From positions 248,001 through 312,000 of the forward strand of contig NZ_CP117522.1 in the NCBI RefSeq assembly GCF_031679605.1: a stretch of DNA of 64,000 bases. The letters run 5' to 3'. This DNA comes from Streptomyces luomodiensis (GTDB taxonomy: Bacteria > Actinomycetota > Actinomycetes > Streptomycetales > Streptomycetaceae). Every line of letters starts with the position of its first letter. The first letter of the stretch is position 1. The position numbers and the translations under genes are program-made. Below are positions 8,168-18,808 of the stretch, in pieces. The notes beneath the pieces were generated by a model that did no database searches, had not been told where the DNA came from, and was given only the letters and a program-made list of their open reading frames with translations.

Positions 8168-11100
8168 GCAGCTGCCGGCGGTCAAACAGGCTCTGGTGAC
8201 CATCAGGAAACTCCAGGCCCAGCTCGCCGCCGAACAGCGCGCGAAGAGCGAACCGATCGCCATCATCGGCATGGGCTGCCGCTTCCCCGGTGGTGTGACG
8301 GACCCGGAGGGGTTCTGGCGTCTGGTGGACGGTGGTGTGGACGCGGTCACCGAGGTCCCCGTGGACCGCTGGCGGGGCGGCGCCGTCCGCTGGGGCGCCT
8401 TCCTGTCGGACGTGGACGCCTTCGACGCCGCGTTCTTCGGCATCACGCCCCGTGAGGCGGCTGCCATGGACCCGCAGCAGCGGCTGCTCCTGGAAGTGGC
8501 CTGGGGCGCCCTGGAAAACGCCGGGCTGCCGCCGGACCGGCTCGCCGGCTCGCGCACCGGGGTGTTCGTCGGAGTCGTGGTGAACGACTACGACAAGCTC
8601 AGCACCGGCGCACGCGACATCTACACCGTGACAGGCAACGGCCACTCCTTCCCGGCCGGCCGGCTGTCCTACGTACTGGGCCTGGAAGGACCGTGCATGG
8701 CCGTGGACACGGCCTGCTCCTCCTCCCTGGTCGCGGTGCACCTGGCCTGCCAGTCCCTGCGCTTGGGCGAGTCCACGACGGCGCTGGCCGGCGGCGTCAA
8801 CCTGATGCTCGCCCCCGACATGACCGACATGATGGCCACCGCCCAGGCGCTGTCCCCCGACGGCCGGTGCAAGACCTTCGACGCGCGGGCCAACGGCTAC
8901 GTCCGCGGCGAGGGCTGCGGGGTGCTGGTGCTCAAGCGCCTGTCCGACGCCGTCGCCGACGGTGACCCGATCCACGCGGTCATCCGCGGCAGCGCGGTGA
9001 ACTCCGACGGCCGCTCCTCCGGACTCACCGCCCCCAACGTCTCCGCTCAGCGGGACCTGCTGCGGCAGGCCCTGCGCACCGCGGGTGCCCAGGCTTCGGA
9101 CATCGGCTACGTCGAGACGCACGGCACCGGCACGCCACTGGGCGACCCCATCGAGGTCGACGCCCTCAGCGATGTGCTCGGCGCCCCGCGTCCGGACGGC
9201 TCCCGCTGTGTGCTCGGCGCCGTCAAGACCAACATCGGGCACCTGGAGGCCGCCGCCGGAGTGGCAGGCATCATCAAGGCCGTACTGGCCCTGCGGCACG
9301 AGCGGATACCGGCCAACCTGCACCTGCGTACGCCCAACCCCCGTATCGACCTCACCTCCACCGCGCTCACCCTGGCCGGTGAACCCACCCCCTGGCCGAA
9401 GCGGGAGGGCCGGCCGCGGATGGCCGGGGTCTCTTCGTTCGGCATCAGCGGCACCAACGCACACCTCGTCCTGGCCGACCCTCCCGCCGAGGCGACGCCC
9501 GCCGCACCGCACCCCCAGCCGCCCGCCGGCCGGGCGGTCCTCGTTCCCCTCTCGGCACGCGACACCGGCGCGCTCGGCCGGCTGGCCGACACCTGGCGGG
9601 ACCTGCTGGCTGGGAAGCCGGAGAACGTGGCGGACCTCGCCTACACGGCGGCCGTCCACCGCCAGCACCATCCGCACCGGGCGGCCTTCCTCCTGACCGG
9701 GCAGGCCGAGCCCCGCCTGGTCACCACCACCGCACCACAGCCGTCCAAGGTGGTGTTCGTCTTCCCCGGACAAGGCTCCCAGTGGCTCGGTATGGGCCGC
9801 GACCTGTACGCGCACGAGCCCGTCTTCCGTCAGACGTTCGTGGCGTGCGACGAGGCGGTGCGTGCGGAGACCGGCTGGTCCCTGATCGAGGAACTGCACA
9901 CGGATGCGGCCGCGTCGCGGCTGGAGCGCATCGATGTCGTCCAGCCGCTGCTCTTCGCCATGCAGGTGTCGCTGGCCGCCCTGTGGCGCGCGGCGGGCGT
10001 GGAGCCGGACGCGGTCGTGGGCCACAGCATGGGTGAGGTGGCCGCCGCCCATGTCGCCGGAGCGCTCACCCTGACCGACGCGGCACGCATCATCTGCCGC
10101 CGCAGCCGGCTGATGCGGCGGCTGAGCGGGCACGGCGCCATGCTGCTGGTCGACCTGCCCGCCGAGGACGTCCAACGGGCCCTTTCCCCCTACGCCGACC
10201 GGGTCTCCGTCGCCGCCGGCAACAGCCGCCGGACAACCGTGGTGTCCGGCGACCGGGACGCGGTGGAGGAACTGCGGGCCCAGTGGGCCGACGCGGATGT
10301 CTTCTGCCGCCTGATCAAGGTCGAGGTCGCCTCGCACAGCCCGCAGGTCGAGGTGCTCGACGAGGACCTACGACAGGCGCTCGCAGAGCTTGAGCCGGCC
10401 ACCGCGAAGGTGCGGATGTACTCCACCGTGGTGGCCCGGGACTGCGACGGCAGCGAACTCGGCCCCGACTACTGGGTACGGAACCTGCGCGCGCCGGTGC
10501 TGTTCTCCCAGGCGGTCGGCGCTCTCATGGCCGAGGGCGACACCGTCTTCGTGGAAATCGCCCCGCACCCGGTGCTGCTGCCGGCCATCGAGGAAGACGG
10601 GGGGAGGGTGCTGCCGTCATCGCGCCGGGACCACGACGAACGGTCGGTGTTCCTGGAGTCGCTGGCCTGCCTGTACACCGCGGGCCACACCATCGATTGG
10701 CGGGCCCTGCACCCGGGCGGCGGCCGATGTGTGGACCTGCCCCCCTACCCCTTTCAGCGTGAGCGGTACTGGGTGGACACCGCCCCGCCACCACACCCCA
10801 CGACGGGCCACCCGCTGCTGGGTGAGCCAGTCAGTCCCGCGACCGCGCCCGGCACCCGTATCCGCCAGCGCACGCTGCGGCTGCCCTACCTCGCCGACCA
10901 CCGGGTCGGCGGCTCGGCGATCCTGCCCGCGGCGGCCTATCTGGAAATGGCCCTCAGCGCGGCGCGGACTCCGCCCCTGCTACGGGATGTGTCCTTCGAG
11001 CAGATGGCGGTGCTGGGCCAGGACGGTACCGGGACCGTGCAACTCGTCCAGGAGCAGGACACCTTCACCATCTTCGCCCGCGCCGCGGACGGCGGGAGCT

Positions 11101-13529
11101 GGACGCGCTGCGCCCGCGGCACGGCCCTTGCCGCGGAGACGGACGTCGCGCCGCCGCCTTCCGCCGAGTCCCCGCACACCATCCGGTCGCGCTGCCCCAC
11201 CCGCGTCACAGCGGATGAGCACTATGACGGTTACGCGCGGCGCGGCATCGACTACGGTCCCGCCTTCCGTCAGGTGGCGCAGATGTGGACCGGTGACGCC
11301 GAGGCGCTCGGGCGGATCTCCCTGTCCGGCTCCCCGGCCGGTTACCTGTGCCACCCGGCGCTGCTGGACTCCTGCTTCCAGGTGCTGGGCGCCCTCGTGC
11401 CGGACCAGGGTCCGCCCGCCCCCGTCGTACCGGTGGGCGTCGGCCGGATGCGCGTGTACCGGCGGCCCGGGGACCAGGTGTGGGTGCACGCCCGCCTCAG
11501 CGGCACCGGCGACACCGGCGATCTCCGTGTCCTCGACGACGATGGGCAGGTTCTCATCGAGGTCGACCACCTCGCGGTACGGCGGCTGGCCGCCGCGCCT
11601 TCCCTGCGGGAGGTGTGCTACGAGGTGGCCTGGCGCCCGGTGGAACGGCCCGCGCTTCCGTCCGCCGGCCGGCCCGCGAGGGGCCCGTGGCTGGTGCTGG
11701 CCGACCGGTCGGGCGTGGGGACGGCGCTGGTGTCCCTGCTGGAGGCGCGGGGCCAGGAATGCGCCGTGGTCCAGGCACACGAGATGGACCCGGCCGACGA
11801 CGCGGCGTGGGAAAGCCTGCTGGACCGGGTTCTGGGCGAGCGGCGGGAGTGCGCCGGAGTGGTGCACCTGTGGAGCCTGGATACCACCCCCACCGAGCAC
11901 ACCACCGCACAGACGCTCATGGCGGACCAGCGCCTGACCGGCCTGAGCACGCTGAGCCTGGTCCGGGCCCTCGCGCGTCGCCGGTGGCGCGACCATCCCC
12001 GGCTGTGGCTGGTCACCGCCGGGGCGCAGGACGCCGGTGGCACACCGGTCGCGGTGTCCCAGGCTCCGCTGTGGGGACTGGCCAGGACACTCGGCCTGGA
12101 GCACCCCGAGGTGGCCTGCACCCGGGTGGACCTGGCCCCGCGACCGGAAGCCGACCAGGCAGCCGGGGACCTGGTGCTGGAGTTGACCGCCCCCGACGGC
12201 GAGGACGAGATCGCCCTGCGGCCAGCCGGACGCTACGCCGCCCGGCTCCTGCGGTCCTCACCCGACGCCGTGGCCACCCAGCCGGCGTTCGCCCCGGATG
12301 GCACCTTCCTGATCACCGGCGGTCTGGGCGGCCTGGGCCTGGGCCTGGCCGAATGGCTGGCCGCGCACGGTGTCCGGCACCTGGTGCTGACCGGCCGGAG
12401 CGCCCCCTCCCCCGAAGCCCGGCAGCGGCTCGAGTCGCTCACCGCGTCCGGCACCGAGATCGTCGTCCACTCCGCCGACGTGACCCGCCGTGAGGATCTG
12501 GCCCGCGTGCTCGCCGACATCGACACCCGGCTCCCACCGCTGCGCGGTGTCGTGCACGCGGCCATGGTGCTGGATGACCGCACCGTCATGGAACTCGACG
12601 CCGAGCGATACGACCGCGTCATGGAGCCCAAGGCGCAGGGCGCCTGGAATCTGCACGAGCTGACCTGGGGCCGGCAACTGGACCACTTCGTGCTGTACTC
12701 CTCGGCCGCGACCCTCCTCGGATCGCCCGGCCAGGCCAACTACGCCGCGGCCAACGCCTTCCTCGGCGCCCTCGCCCGGCACCGGCGGTCACTCGGCGCC
12801 CCCGCCCTGTGCATCGACTGGGGGCTGTTCTCTCAGGCGGGCATCATGGCCGGACGCGACGGGGACGGGCAACGGCTGGCACACCGCGGCATCGGCACAC
12901 TCACCCCCGAGGAAGGCACCGAGATCCTCGGCCACCTGCTGCCCGGCACCACCCCGCACCTGGCGGCCCTGCGGGTGAACCTGCGGCAGTGGCTGGAGTT
13001 CTACCCGGCCGCCGCCAGAGCGTCGCTCTTCACCGAACTGCGCGGCGAGGAATGGGCCACACCGCCTGACCCGGCGGCTGACCCGGATCTTGCCGCCCGG
13101 CTGCGCGACGCGGCCCCCGCCCAGCGCAGCCGCCTGGTCCAGGAAGCGGTCACCGGACAGCTGGGGAAGATCATGCGGATCGACGCGGCACGGATCGACA
13201 CGACCGCCGCGTTCACCAGCATGGGCATCGACTCGCTGATGGCGCTGGAACTCCGCAACCGTCTGGAGTCGGTCTTCGGCATCCGGCTGCCGGTAACGGC
13301 GCTGTTCGCCTCCCCGACCGTGGCCGATCTGGCCGAGCAGGTCGTCGCGCTGCTCGGCATCGCTGAAGAGACCCCAGGACCGGTCACCGGGAACGCCCCG
13401 GGACCCGTCGCGCGGGAGACCCCGGGGAAGGCCGCCGAAGCGGCCCCGGGAGACCTCGATGAGCTGGGAACCGACGCGTTGCTCGCGCTGATCGACGACG
13501 CGGTCGACCGGATAGAAGGAGGCGAATAG
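8160..13529 (+). CDS. Type I polyketide synthase 2: KS-AT-DH-KR-ACP
   Basis: A 1789-residue single-module PKS. ATG 8160 is chosen because it overlaps the end of PKS1 by 8 bp and opens with a short coiled-coil-like docking segment ([19 protein letters not shown]) before the KS. The KS has Cys186 in TACSSS, plus [10 protein letters not shown] and NIGHLE. The AT has Ser623 in GHSMGE and VASH at 723-726. This is closer to methylmalonyl or other branched extender signatures than to malonyl HAFH, but it is not decisive. The DH keeps HxxxGxxxxP (His914 in [11 protein letters not shown]) and the [11 protein letters not shown]sp. The KR keeps GGLGGLG, an LDD motif (B-type) and Tyr1528 in QANYAAAN. The ACP has Ser1692 in GIDSL. 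All domains look active, so this module should give an alpha,beta-unsaturated unit. It is the only reducing module in the cluster. Confidence 0.94.
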   Translation: MSEQLPAVKQALVTIRKLQAQLAAEQRAKSEPIAIIGMGCRFPGGVTDPEGFWRLVDGGVDAVTEVPVDRWRGGAVRWGAFLSDVDAFDAAFFGITPREAAAMDPQQRLLLEVAWGALENAGLPPDRLAGSRTGVFVGVVVNDYDKLSTGARDIYTVTGNGHSFPAGRLSYVLGLEGPCMAVDTACSSSLVAVHLACQSLRLGESTTALAGGVNLMLAPDMTDMMATAQALSPDGRCKTFDARANGYVRGEGCGVLVLKRLSDAVADGDPIHAVIRGSAVNSDGRSSGLTAPNVSAQRDLLRQALRTAGAQASDIGYVETHGTGTPLGDPIEVDALSDVLGAPRPDGSRCVLGAVKTNIGHLEAAAGVAGIIKAVLALRHERIPANLHLRTPNPRIDLTSTALTLAGEPTPWPKREGRPRMAGVSSFGISGTNAHLVLADPPAEATPAAPHPQPPAGRAVLVPLSARDTGALGRLADTWRDLLAGKPENVADLAYTAAVHRQHHPHRAAFLLTGQAEPRLVTTTAPQPSKVVFVFPGQGSQWLGMGRDLYAHEPVFRQTFVACDEAVRAETGWSLIEELHTDAAASRLERIDVVQPLLFAMQVSLAALWRAAGVEPDAVVGHSMGEVAAAHVAGALTLTDAARIICRRSRLMRRLSGHGAMLLVDLPAEDVQRALSPYADRVSVAAGNSRRTTVVSGDRDAVEELRAQWADADVFCRLIKVEVASHSPQVEVLDEDLRQALAELEPATAKVRMYSTVVARDCDGSELGPDYWVRNLRAPVLFSQAVGALMAEGDTVFVEIAPHPVLLPAIEEDGGRVLPSSRRDHDERSVFLESLACLYTAGHTIDWRALHPGGGRCVDLPPYPFQRERYWVDTAPPPHPTTGHPLLGEPVSPATAPGTRIRQRTLRLPYLADHRVGGSAILPAAAYLEMALSAARTPPLLRDVSFEQMAVLGQDGTGTVQLVQEQDTFTIFARAADGGSWTRCARGTALAAETDVAPPPSAESPHTIRSRCPTRVTADEHYDGYARRGIDYGPAFRQVAQMWTGDAEALGRISLSGSPAGYLCHPALLDSCFQVLGALVPDQGPPAPVVPVGVGRMRVYRRPGDQVWVHARLSGTGDTGDLRVLDDDGQVLIEVDHLAVRRLAAAPSLREVCYEVAWRPVERPALPSAGRPARGPWLVLADRSGVGTALVSLLEARGQECAVVQAHEMDPADDAAWESLLDRVLGERRECAGVVHLWSLDTTPTEHTTAQTLMADQRLTGLSTLSLVRALARRRWRDHPRLWLVTAGAQDAGGTPVAVSQAPLWGLARTLGLEHPEVACTRVDLAPRPEADQAAGDLVLELTAPDGEDEIALRPAGRYAARLLRSSPDAVATQPAFAPDGTFLITGGLGGLGLGLAEWLAAHGVRHLVLTGRSAPSPEARQRLESLTASGTEIVVHSADVTRREDLARVLADIDTRLPPLRGVVHAAMVLDDRTVMELDAERYDRVMEPKAQGAWNLHELTWGRQLDHFVLYSSAATLLGSPGQANYAAANAFLGALARHRRSLGAPALCIDWGLFSQAGIMAGRDGDGQRLAHRGIGTLTPEEGTEILGHLLPGTTPHLAALRVNLRQWLEFYPAAARASLFTELRGEEWATPPDPAADPDLAARLRDAAPAQRSRLVQEAVTGQLGKIMRIDAARIDTTAAFTSMGIDSLMALELRNRLESVFGIRLPVTALFASPTVADLAEQVVALLGIAEETPGPVTGNAPGPVARETPGKAAEAAPGDLDELGTDALLALIDDAVDRIEGGE

Positions 13530-13532
13530 CCG

Positions 13533-16500
13533 GTGAGCGACCACCAGGACATCGAGGCCACGTACCGGTCGCGGCTGCTGAAGGCGGCCACCGCACTGCG
13601 CGAGATGGAAAAGCGCATCGAACGACTCCAGCGGCGGGACAGCGAACCGGTCGCCGTGATCGGCATGGGCTGCCGCTTCCCCGGCGGCGCCGACCGTCCC
13701 GAAAGCTACTGGCGGATGCTGTCGGAGGGAACCGATCCAGTCTCGGCACGCCCCGCCCGCTCCCCAGCGGACGGGGAGGCAGCAGGCGCTCCGCTCCCGG
13801 GGGCGGAGTGGGGCGCCTTCATCCCGGACACGGACACCTTCGACGCCGCGTTCTTCGGCATCTCCCCACGCGAAGCGGCCCAGATGGACCCCCAGCAGCG
13901 GTTGCTCCTCGAAGTCGCCTGGGAAGCACTCGAAGACGCCGGAACCGTCCCCCAACAGCTCGCCGGCAGCGACACCGGCGTGTTCATGGGCATGAGCACC
14001 AACGACTACCTTCTGCTCAGCAACGAAGCAGGTGCCCGGGACGGCTACACCGGCACCGGCACCACCCACTGCTTCGGCCCCGGCCGCCTGTCCTACGTCC
14101 TGGGACTGCGCGGACCGAGCATGGCGATCGACACCGCGTGCTCCTCCTCGCTGGTGGCCATACATCTGGCCATGCGCAGCCTGCGCAGCAAGGAAAGCTC
14201 CCTCGCCCTGGCCGGCGGGGTGAACCTCATCCTCACCGACACCACCACCGAGATGGTGGCCGACCTCCAGGCCCTCTCCCCCGACGGCCGCTGCCGCACC
14301 TTCGACGCACAGGCAGGCGGTTTCGTCCGCGGCGAGGGCTGCGGAGTGGTGGTACTCAAACGGCTCTCGGACGCCCTCGCCGCCCGGGACCGGGTACTGG
14401 CCGTCCTGCACGGCAGCGCGGTCAACTCCGACGGACGGTCGGTGGGGCTGACCGCCCCCAACCTCGCGGCACAGCGCGAGGTACTGCGCACAGCACTGGC
14501 CGACGCCCGTATCTCCGCCTGCGACATCAGCTACGTGGAAACCCACGGCACCGGAACACCGCTGGGCGATCCGATCGAGGTGCAGGCCCTCGCGGACGTC
14601 CTGGGCGCCCCGCGGCCGGACGGGTCCCGCTGCGTCCTCGGGGCGGTGAAGAGCAACATCGGACACCTGGAAGCGGCGGCGGGCATCGCCGGCCTGATCA
14701 AAGCCATCCTCGCGCTGCACCACCAGGAAATACCGGGCAACCTGCACTTCAACACGCTCAATCCCAGAATCTCCCTCACCGGCACACCGCTTGAGATCCC
14801 CACCGGCTCCGTGCCCTGGCCCGCGGGCGGGCGCCCCCGGCTCGCCGGTGTCAGCTCCTTCGGCATGAGCGGCACCAACGCACACCTCATCCTCGGCGAA
14901 CCACCCGAGGCCGAGCCGGCCGAAGACGCCACGGACACCATTCCCGCCGGGCAGCGCTGGGCACCGGGCTCCCCGGTGCTGCTGCCGCTGTCCGCCCGAA
15001 CCCCTGAGGCCCTGACCGATCTGACACAGGCGTACGCGGACACCCTCGCCCAGACCGCCGACAGCGACCTGCGGTCCCTCGCCTGCACCGCCGCGACCCG
15101 GCGCCAGCACCACCCGCACCGGCTCGCCGTCGTCGGCACGACCGCGACCGAACTCGCCGACGCACTGCGCACCGCCGTCACCACGGCGCCCGCCGCCGCC
15201 ACCAGCCCCACACTCACCTTCGTCTTCTCCGGCCAGGGCACACAGTGGGCGGGCATGACAGCCGAACTCCGGTCCAGCGAGGCGGCCTTCGCCGCCGCAC
15301 TCGCCGAGTGCGACCGGCTGATCGCCCAGCATGCCCCCATCTCCGTGCTGGAGGAACTCGATGCGCCCGCTCGCCTGCACCTGACCGACATCGCCCAACC
15401 CGCCATCTTCGCGGTGCAGGTGGCGCTGGCGGCGCTGCTCGCCTCCTGGGGAGTCGAACCCGACGCCGTGATCGGCCACAGCGTCGGCGAGATCGCGGCC
15501 GCTCACCTCTCCGGCGCACTGGACCTTCCCGAAGCCGCCCGCCTGGCCGTACTGCGCGGCCGGGCCATGGCGCAAGGGCATGGGCGCGGCGCGATGACCG
15601 CCGTCGCACTCGGGCCGGAGGAGGCAGCCGCCGAGCTGCCCGCCATGGACACCGGCGTCGTCGTGGCCGCGGTCAACGACGACCATTCCGTCGTACTGTC
15701 CGGAGACGCCGACGAGCTCGCCGCCGTCGTGGCACACCTGCAACAGCGCGGTGTGCGCTGCCGCGCACTGGACGTCGACTACGCCTTCCACTCACCCCAG
15801 ATGGCCCCGATGGCCGAACAGTTCGCCCACGACCTCGGCCACGTCACCACACAGCCAGGCAGCCGGCCGCTGTACAGCGCCGTCCACGGCAAACGCTGCA
15901 CGGGAGAAGAACTGACCGCCGCGTACTGGGCGGACAACATACGGCAACCGGTGCTGTTCGCGGAGGCGGTACGGGCCGCGGGCACCGACGGGCACACCGT
16001 CTTCCTCGAAGTGACACCGCACTCGGTCCTGTCCGGCCACCTCAAGAACCTCCAGCCGCAGGCCACCGTGATCCCCACCCTCAGGCGGAATCGGCCAGAG
16101 GTGCCGGCCATGCTCACCGCCCTGGGCGCCCTCCACACCAGCGGCTGCCCGGTGGACTTCGCCGCCCTGTACCCCGAACGTCCCCGCCCGGTGACCCTGC
16201 CCACCTACCCGTGGCAGCGCAGACGCCACTGGCTGCACACCCCGCCCGCATCCACCACGGCCACTGCTGCTGCCCGGCACCCGCTGCTCGGCACCCGGTT
16301 GGACATCGCGGGCACCTGGGCGGTGTTCGAGACGCGGTGGGCAGCGGTGGACGAACCCCTGATACGCAAAGCCGTGCAGGCGGCAGCGGAAGCGGCCTGG
16401 GACGCCGGGCCGGTGCGGATCGAGGACTTCACCATCCAGGGAACCCCTCCGGCGCCGGGCCGGGTCCAGCTCGTGGTCAGCGGCTCCCCCCAGGACGGTG

Positions 16501-16892
16501 CCGTGGTAACCGTCCACGGCCGGGGGGACGACGGCAGGTGGACACCGTGCGCCACCGCACGCGCCCAGGCGCGGCCCGCCGGCGCCTCATGGCCCCAGGA
16601 GCTGCTCGCCCTGCCCGCCGACCAGCGCGAGGACGCCATCGCCCTGGCCGTACGTACCGACACCGCGACCGTCCTGCAACTGCCCTCGCCCTCCGAGGTC
16701 GGGGACGATCAGCCGCTGATGGACCTGGGCATGGACTCGCTGATGACCGTACAGCTGCGGCACGAGCTGGCCGCGCGCACAGGGTGGGCGCTCCCCTCGA
16801 CACTCGCGTTCGACCACCCCACCCCCCGGGCCATCGCCCGCTACCTGATGGACGTACTCGACGCCGGCGGAATCCAGGAGGACACACCATGA
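13533..16892 (+). CDS. Type I polyketide synthase 3: KS-AT-(DH remnant)-ACP, no thioesterase
   Basis: A 1119-residue terminal PKS. GTG 13533 is preceded by AGAAGGAGG. An N-terminal helical docking segment (LLKAATALREMEKRIERLQ) precedes the KS with Cys203 (TACSSS), [10 protein letters not shown] and NIGHLE. The AT has Ser650 in GHSVGE and YAFH at 750-753, a malonyl-like xAFH signature. After the post-AT linker (LPTYPWQRRRHWL) comes HPLLGTRLD, the usual start of a DH. The stretch that should hold HxxxGxxxxP is missing and only about 120 degenerate residues remain. The ACP has Ser1069 in GMDSL. The protein ends about 50 residues after that serine, with no thioesterase, reductase or cyclase domain, so release must depend on another protein or on spontaneous cyclisation. 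The stop overlaps the next start (ATGA). Confidence 0.93.
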   Translation: MSDHQDIEATYRSRLLKAATALREMEKRIERLQRRDSEPVAVIGMGCRFPGGADRPESYWRMLSEGTDPVSARPARSPADGEAAGAPLPGAEWGAFIPDTDTFDAAFFGISPREAAQMDPQQRLLLEVAWEALEDAGTVPQQLAGSDTGVFMGMSTNDYLLLSNEAGARDGYTGTGTTHCFGPGRLSYVLGLRGPSMAIDTACSSSLVAIHLAMRSLRSKESSLALAGGVNLILTDTTTEMVADLQALSPDGRCRTFDAQAGGFVRGEGCGVVVLKRLSDALAARDRVLAVLHGSAVNSDGRSVGLTAPNLAAQREVLRTALADARISACDISYVETHGTGTPLGDPIEVQALADVLGAPRPDGSRCVLGAVKSNIGHLEAAAGIAGLIKAILALHHQEIPGNLHFNTLNPRISLTGTPLEIPTGSVPWPAGGRPRLAGVSSFGMSGTNAHLILGEPPEAEPAEDATDTIPAGQRWAPGSPVLLPLSARTPEALTDLTQAYADTLAQTADSDLRSLACTAATRRQHHPHRLAVVGTTATELADALRTAVTTAPAAATSPTLTFVFSGQGTQWAGMTAELRSSEAAFAAALAECDRLIAQHAPISVLEELDAPARLHLTDIAQPAIFAVQVALAALLASWGVEPDAVIGHSVGEIAAAHLSGALDLPEAARLAVLRGRAMAQGHGRGAMTAVALGPEEAAAELPAMDTGVVVAAVNDDHSVVLSGDADELAAVVAHLQQRGVRCRALDVDYAFHSPQMAPMAEQFAHDLGHVTTQPGSRPLYSAVHGKRCTGEELTAAYWADNIRQPVLFAEAVRAAGTDGHTVFLEVTPHSVLSGHLKNLQPQATVIPTLRRNRPEVPAMLTALGALHTSGCPVDFAALYPERPRPVTLPTYPWQRRRHWLHTPPASTTATAAARHPLLGTRLDIAGTWAVFETRWAAVDEPLIRKAVQAAAEAAWDAGPVRIEDFTIQGTPPAPGRVQLVVSGSPQDGAVVTVHGRGDDGRWTPCATARAQARPAGASWPQELLALPADQREDAIALAVRTDTATVLQLPSPSEVGDDQPLMDLGMDSLMTVQLRHELAARTGWALPSTLAFDHPTPRAIARYLMDVLDAGGIQEDTP

Positions 16893-17551
16893 AGGTCTAC
16901 GGAACGACCACCAGCGCCTGCACACACAAGGTCTTGATGGTGCTGGCCGAGAAAGGCTGCGAAGCGGAACTGGTCGAAGTCAGCGTGCTCAAAGGCGAGG
17001 ACAAGTCCCCCGAGCACCGGGTCCGCCAGCCCTTCGGGGAGATCCCCGTCCTGGAGGACGACGGCTACCTGCTGTATGAGTCCCGGGCCATCATCCGCTA
17101 CCTGGACCAGCGGCTCCCGGGCCCCTCGCTGACCCCCGCCGACCTCCGCTCGCGGGGACTGATGGAGCAGTGGATCAGCATCGAGCAGTCCTACGTCAGC
17201 GGCCCGGTATGGGAACTGGTCAGGTCAGGCCCCGTCTACGACGTGATCCGCAACAGCCCCGGAGCCGCACTGATGCCGCCCCCGCCGGACGCGGCGGCCA
17301 TCACCGCGGCCCGAGCCGAACTCGCCCAGGCCTTCGACGTCGCCGACGCCCGTCTGGCCGAGCACCCCTACCTGGCCGGCCCCGACTTCTCCCTCGCCGA
17401 GGTCACCTGGCTGCCCTACCTCCAGTACCTGTTCGCCTCCGGCGGCGGCGACCTGGTCACCCAACGCCCTCACCTGGCCCGATGGTGGCAGCAGATCAGC
17501 AACCGCCCCACCTGGCAGGCCGTCGGCAAGGTACTGGACCGGCCCGAATGA
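16889..17551 (+). CDS. Glutathione S-transferase-like protein in the PKS cluster
   Basis: A 220-residue protein with the two-domain GST layout. The N-terminal thioredoxin-like domain starts KVYGTTTSACTHKVLMVL, where Ser/Cys near residues 9-11 sits at the usual catalytic position. It continues with the cis-Pro segment FGEIPVLEDDGYLLYESRAI, including the glutathione-binding E-S pair. An all-helical C-terminal domain ends HLARWWQQISNRPTWQAV. ATG 16889 overlaps the PKS3 stop and its own stop overlaps the P450 start (both ATGA), so it is translationally coupled into the biosynthetic operon. Streptomycetes generally use mycothiol rather than glutathione, so a conjugating role is not obvious. Isomerisation, a Michael-type addition or help in cyclisation are open alternatives. 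Confidence 0.88.
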   Translation: MKVYGTTTSACTHKVLMVLAEKGCEAELVEVSVLKGEDKSPEHRVRQPFGEIPVLEDDGYLLYESRAIIRYLDQRLPGPSLTPADLRSRGLMEQWISIEQSYVSGPVWELVRSGPVYDVIRNSPGAALMPPPPDAAAITAARAELAQAFDVADARLAEHPYLAGPDFSLAEVTWLPYLQYLFASGGGDLVTQRPHLARWWQQISNRPTWQAVGKVLDRPE

Positions 17552-18747
17552 ACACGTACGACCTGTGGAGCGACCACACCAGCGCCGACCCGCTGCCCAC
17601 CCTCGCCCGGATGCGTTCCGACGCACCCGCCATACGACTGTTCAACCCATACCAAGACGCACCTGAGTGGTGGGTGACCCGGTACGACGACGTGGCCGCC
17701 CTCCTCCACGACCCGCGCTTCAGCAGAGACAAACGCAAACTCTCCGAGCAGGCCCGCGCCCGCTACTTCCGGGTGACCGAACTGGACCAGCTCGACCAGC
17801 ACGTGCTCTACTCCGACCCTCCCGAACACACCCGACTCCGCTCCCTGGTCGGCAAAGCCTTCACCCCACGCCGCATCGCCGACCTGACACCGCGCGTCGA
17901 AGAGGCCGTCGAAAGGCTGCTGGACCAGGCAGAACAGCACGACACCACCGACCTGCTGGAGGCCCTCGCCTTCCGGCTCCCCCTCGCCGTCCTCACCGAA
18001 CTGATCGGCATCCCCGAAGAAGACCGGGAGAAGTTCCGCGAGTGGACGGGCATCCTGGTGGCCCCCGCCGACTTCACCGCCCTGGCACGGATGGCCACCG
18101 AGTTCCAGGAGTACCTGGAACGGTTCCTCGCCCAGCGCCGCACCAGCCCCCGCCCAGACCTCACCAGCGCGCTGATCGCAGCCGAGGAGAGCGGCGAGCG
18201 GCTGACCCCGGCCGAGCTGATGAGCATGGTCTTCCTCCTCATCGCGGCGGGCTTCGAAACCACCGGCAACCTCATCGGCAACAGCGTATGGGCCCTCCTG
18301 ACACACCCCGACCAGCTCAGGCGCCTGCGCGCCGACCCCGCCCTGACCGGCTCCGCGGTCGAAGAAGTCCTGCGCTACTGCCCACCGGTGAAAAACACCA
18401 CCGGCGCCTTCCCCCTGGAAGACACCGAATTTTGCGGAGTGACCATCCCCGCGGAAGAAATGATCGTCGGCTCTCTCCTCTCCGCACACCACGACCCCAC
18501 CCACTTCCCCGATCCCGAGCGCTTCGACATCACCCGCACACCCAACCGCCACCTCGCCTTCGGCCACGGCATCCACTTCTGCCTGGGCGCCGCACTCGCC
18601 CGTCTGGAAACCACCATCACCCTCAACGCACTCCTGCGCCGCTACCCCCACCTCACCCTCGCCGCCGACCCCGACACACTGCGCTGGAAAGACGGCGTAT
18701 TCATCCGAGGCATGGAAACCCTGCCCGTCACCTGGGGAGACCGGTAA
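17548..18747 (+). CDS. Cytochrome P450
   Basis: A 399-residue soluble bacterial class I P450. The I-helix motif AGFETT carries the acid-threonine pair for oxygen activation, the K-helix has EEVLR (ExxR), and the heme loop FGHGIHFCLG has Cys345 as iron ligand. It starts ATG 17548, overlapping the GST-like gene by 4 bp, and is the probable tailoring oxidase of the polyketide. No ferredoxin or ferredoxin reductase gene is adjacent, so electrons must come from elsewhere in the genome. The substrate cannot be read from the sequence. After its stop there is a 61-bp gap before the GNAT gene. Confidence 0.95.
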   Translation: MNTYDLWSDHTSADPLPTLARMRSDAPAIRLFNPYQDAPEWWVTRYDDVAALLHDPRFSRDKRKLSEQARARYFRVTELDQLDQHVLYSDPPEHTRLRSLVGKAFTPRRIADLTPRVEEAVERLLDQAEQHDTTDLLEALAFRLPLAVLTELIGIPEEDREKFREWTGILVAPADFTALARMATEFQEYLERFLAQRRTSPRPDLTSALIAAEESGERLTPAELMSMVFLLIAAGFETTGNLIGNSVWALLTHPDQLRRLRADPALTGSAVEEVLRYCPPVKNTTGAFPLEDTEFCGVTIPAEEMIVGSLLSAHHDPTHFPDPERFDITRTPNRHLAFGHGIHFCLGAALARLETTITLNALLRRYPHLTLAADPDTLRWKDGVFIRGMETLPVTWGDR

Positions 18748-18808
18748 AACACCACCACCACAGCGCCCCCTTCCGGGACATCAACCAGACCACAACAAAC
18801 GGAGCAAG

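Noticed and set aside
7932..10337. An 801-codon minus-strand frame across the PKS1/PKS2 junction
   Set aside because: It is antisense to intact ACP, KS and AT domains, with low-complexity Gly/Val/His-rich sequence and no ribosome binding site or family match.
12789..15791. A 1000-codon open frame on the minus strand across PKS2/PKS3
   Set aside because: It lies opposite clear KS/AT/KR/ACP motifs and has no recognisable domain. Long antisense frames are expected in GC-rich DNA with G/C third positions.
16700..16892. A thioesterase at the end of PKS3
   Set aside because: The protein ends about 50 residues after the ACP serine and no GxSxG segment follows.
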